5,866 bases of DNA from Bacteroidota bacterium. Its GTDB lineage: Bacteria > Bacteroidota > Bacteroidia > Bacteroidales > Prolixibacteraceae. The notes beneath the pieces were generated by a model, which had not been told where the DNA came from, did not search any database, and saw only the letters and a list, made by a program, of their open reading frames with translations. Shown piece by piece: positions 4,987-5,866 of this stretch; position 1 is the first letter of the stretch, and every line of letters starts with the position of its first letter. Both the position numbers and the translations under genes were made by a program. The DNA is taken from positions 1 to 5,866 of the forward strand of contig JAMDDG010000288.1 in the NCBI GenBank assembly GCA_023488865.1. Reading direction: 5' to 3'.

Positions 4987-5130
4987 CAGTTCCTCAGTAT
5001 GAAGCCAATAAACGAAAAGATTTTCGGTTTTCGATTTTGGATTAGGGGAAAGCAGTTCGATCAGCCGGCGGCTTGTTTTTGAGGCTAAAAGCTAATTGCT
5101 TGAAGTTACATAAGAGGATAAATAAGAAAA
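4987..5130 (+). other. Long leader of the helicase gene with a short upstream ORF
   Basis: This leader is free of recognised genes. A 27-codon frame (ATG 4999, TGA 5080-5082; starts MKPINEKIFG) lies just after the presumed transcription start and could be an upstream ORF or chance. The dyad agccg-g-cggct (5063-5073), followed by a T-run, is too tight to fold into a standard terminator. Helicase genes of this family sometimes have long regulatory leaders linked to cold response; no specific element is seen here. Confidence 0.25.
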
Positions 5131-5866
5131 ATGAGTACAAATTTCGATAAGTTTGGGATCGGTAAGTCAGTTTTGAAAGCTTTGGACGAGATAGGCTTTC
5201 ACGATCCGACCCCTGTGCAGGAGCTGGCCATACCGGTAATCAAGTCGGGCCAGGATATTTTGGGCATTGCCCAGACCGGCACCGGGAAAACAGCGGCCTA
5301 CCTGATCCCGATCCTGATGAAGCTGGTAAAGGCCGAGGGGGAAGATCCCCGCGCCCTGATCCTGGTGCCTACCAGGGAGTTGGCTATCCAGGTAGGTGAA
5401 GACATTGAGGAGCTGACACAATATACCAATATCCGTTCGGCTGCTGTTTTTGGAGGTATCGGCTGGACCAAACATGCCGAACTGGTGAAACCCGGGGTCG
5501 ATATCGTGGTGGCAACCCCCGGCCGCTTGTGGGACCTTTACAGAGTTGGGGCGCTCAGGTTCAAGAAGATCAAAACATTGGTAATAGATGAGGCGGACCG
5601 CATGCTCGACATGGGTTTCATGCCGCAGTTGAACCAACTTTTTGAGGTGATCCCGCCCAGGCGGCAGAACTTGCTCTTTTCAGCCACCTTTTCTGATAAA
5701 ATTGAGCTGATCAGCAACGAGTTCCTGACCTTCCCGGCCAGGGTGGAGGTTGCGCCATCCGCTACTACCGTGGATAAAGTGGAGCAATATTTCTACCGCC
5801 TGCCCAATTTCCGGAGCAAACTGAACCTGATCAACTACTTGCTGACAGATACTGAAACCTACAAAA
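5131..5866 (+). CDS. DEAD-box ATP-dependent RNA helicase, 3' end outside window
   Basis: This enzyme unwinds RNA duplexes using ATP in ribosome assembly, RNA decay or cold adaptation. The 245 visible residues cover the first RecA-like domain and the linker to the second. The landmarks are the Q motif GFHDPTPVQELAIP (22-35, Gln30); motif I AQTGTGKTA (47-55); Ia PTRELAIQ (80-87); GG (108-109); Ib TPGR (129-132); motif II DEAD (153-156); and motif III SAT (184-186). All catalytic residues are present. The frame is open at the window end, so the second RecA domain and the tail that would separate RhlE-like from other subfamilies cannot be seen. The RhlE/DeaD group is the likeliest home. The ATG at 5131 has an A-rich leader (aataagaaaa) typical of Bacteroidota, with only a distant agagg. 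GC is the highest in the window. It lies 159 bp after dprA. Confidence 0.93.
   Translation, partial: MSTNFDKFGIGKSVLKALDEIGFHDPTPVQELAIPVIKSGQDILGIAQTGTGKTAAYLIPILMKLVKAEGEDPRALILVPTRELAIQVGEDIEELTQYTNIRSAAVFGGIGWTKHAELVKPGVDIVVATPGRLWDLYRVGALRFKKIKTLVIDEADRMLDMGFMPQLNQLFEVIPPRRQNLLFSATFSDKIELISNEFLTFPARVEVAPSATTVDKVEQYFYRLPNFRSKLNLINYLLTDTETYK

Noticed and set aside
5063..5080. Terminator in the helicase leader
   Set aside because: The dyad agccg-g-cggct has a one-base centre and cannot form a stable standard hairpin.
5167..5637. 156-codon minus-strand frame
   Set aside because: It lies opposite the DEAD-box helicase, all of whose motifs are intact on the plus strand.

Overview
The window looks like a chromosomal segment of a Bacteroidota bacterium, probably in or near Bacteroidales/Marinilabiliales. 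The evidence is a FISUMP-type lipoprotein gene (a paralogous family abundant in this phylum), a 30-codon hydrophobic peptide gene of the kind seen in Bacteroides relatives, A-rich leaders with few Shine-Dalgarno sequences, several TAnnTTTG-like -7 boxes, and GCTTTAGC/GAGCGAAGC-type palindromic intergenic repeats. No integrase, transposase, tRNA, rRNA or CRISPR array is visible.

Layout. Positions 1-345 hold no convincing gene and are a composite of palindromic repeats. Positions 423-3138 are AT-rich: a 48-codon 5' fragment of a FISUMP lipoprotein gene; an AbiTii-domain protein, predicted to act in abortive infection, starting one base after the fragment's stop; a convergent small XRE-family regulator; an intact FISUMP lipoprotein gene; and a 157-residue exported or membrane protein of unknown function. 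Positions 3188-3460 hold a bidirectional terminator, a minus-strand 30-residue hydrophobic peptide gene with a strong Shine-Dalgarno, and a possible small plus-strand RNA with its own -7 box and intrinsic terminator. From about 3640 the base composition rises into housekeeping DNA: dprA (DNA-processing protein, natural transformation) and the first 245 codons of a DEAD-box RNA helicase that runs off the end of the window.

The most interesting structure is how the AbiTii/XRE pair sits in the lipoprotein locus. The broken fragment and the intact lipoprotein share an exact 20-bp direct repeat (540-559 and 2002-2021) at the same codons (residues 40-46). The identity stops just before the AbiTii gene begins. 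Recombination between the copies would remove exactly 1,462 bp, carrying both AbiTii and XRE, and would leave a full-length, in-frame hybrid lipoprotein. The AbiTii gene also appears to have taken over the lipoprotein's promoter and start region. This is inference from sequence layout. The hydrophobic peptide and the antisense RNA candidate form a second, separate arrangement that resembles a type I toxin-antitoxin layout but is unproven.
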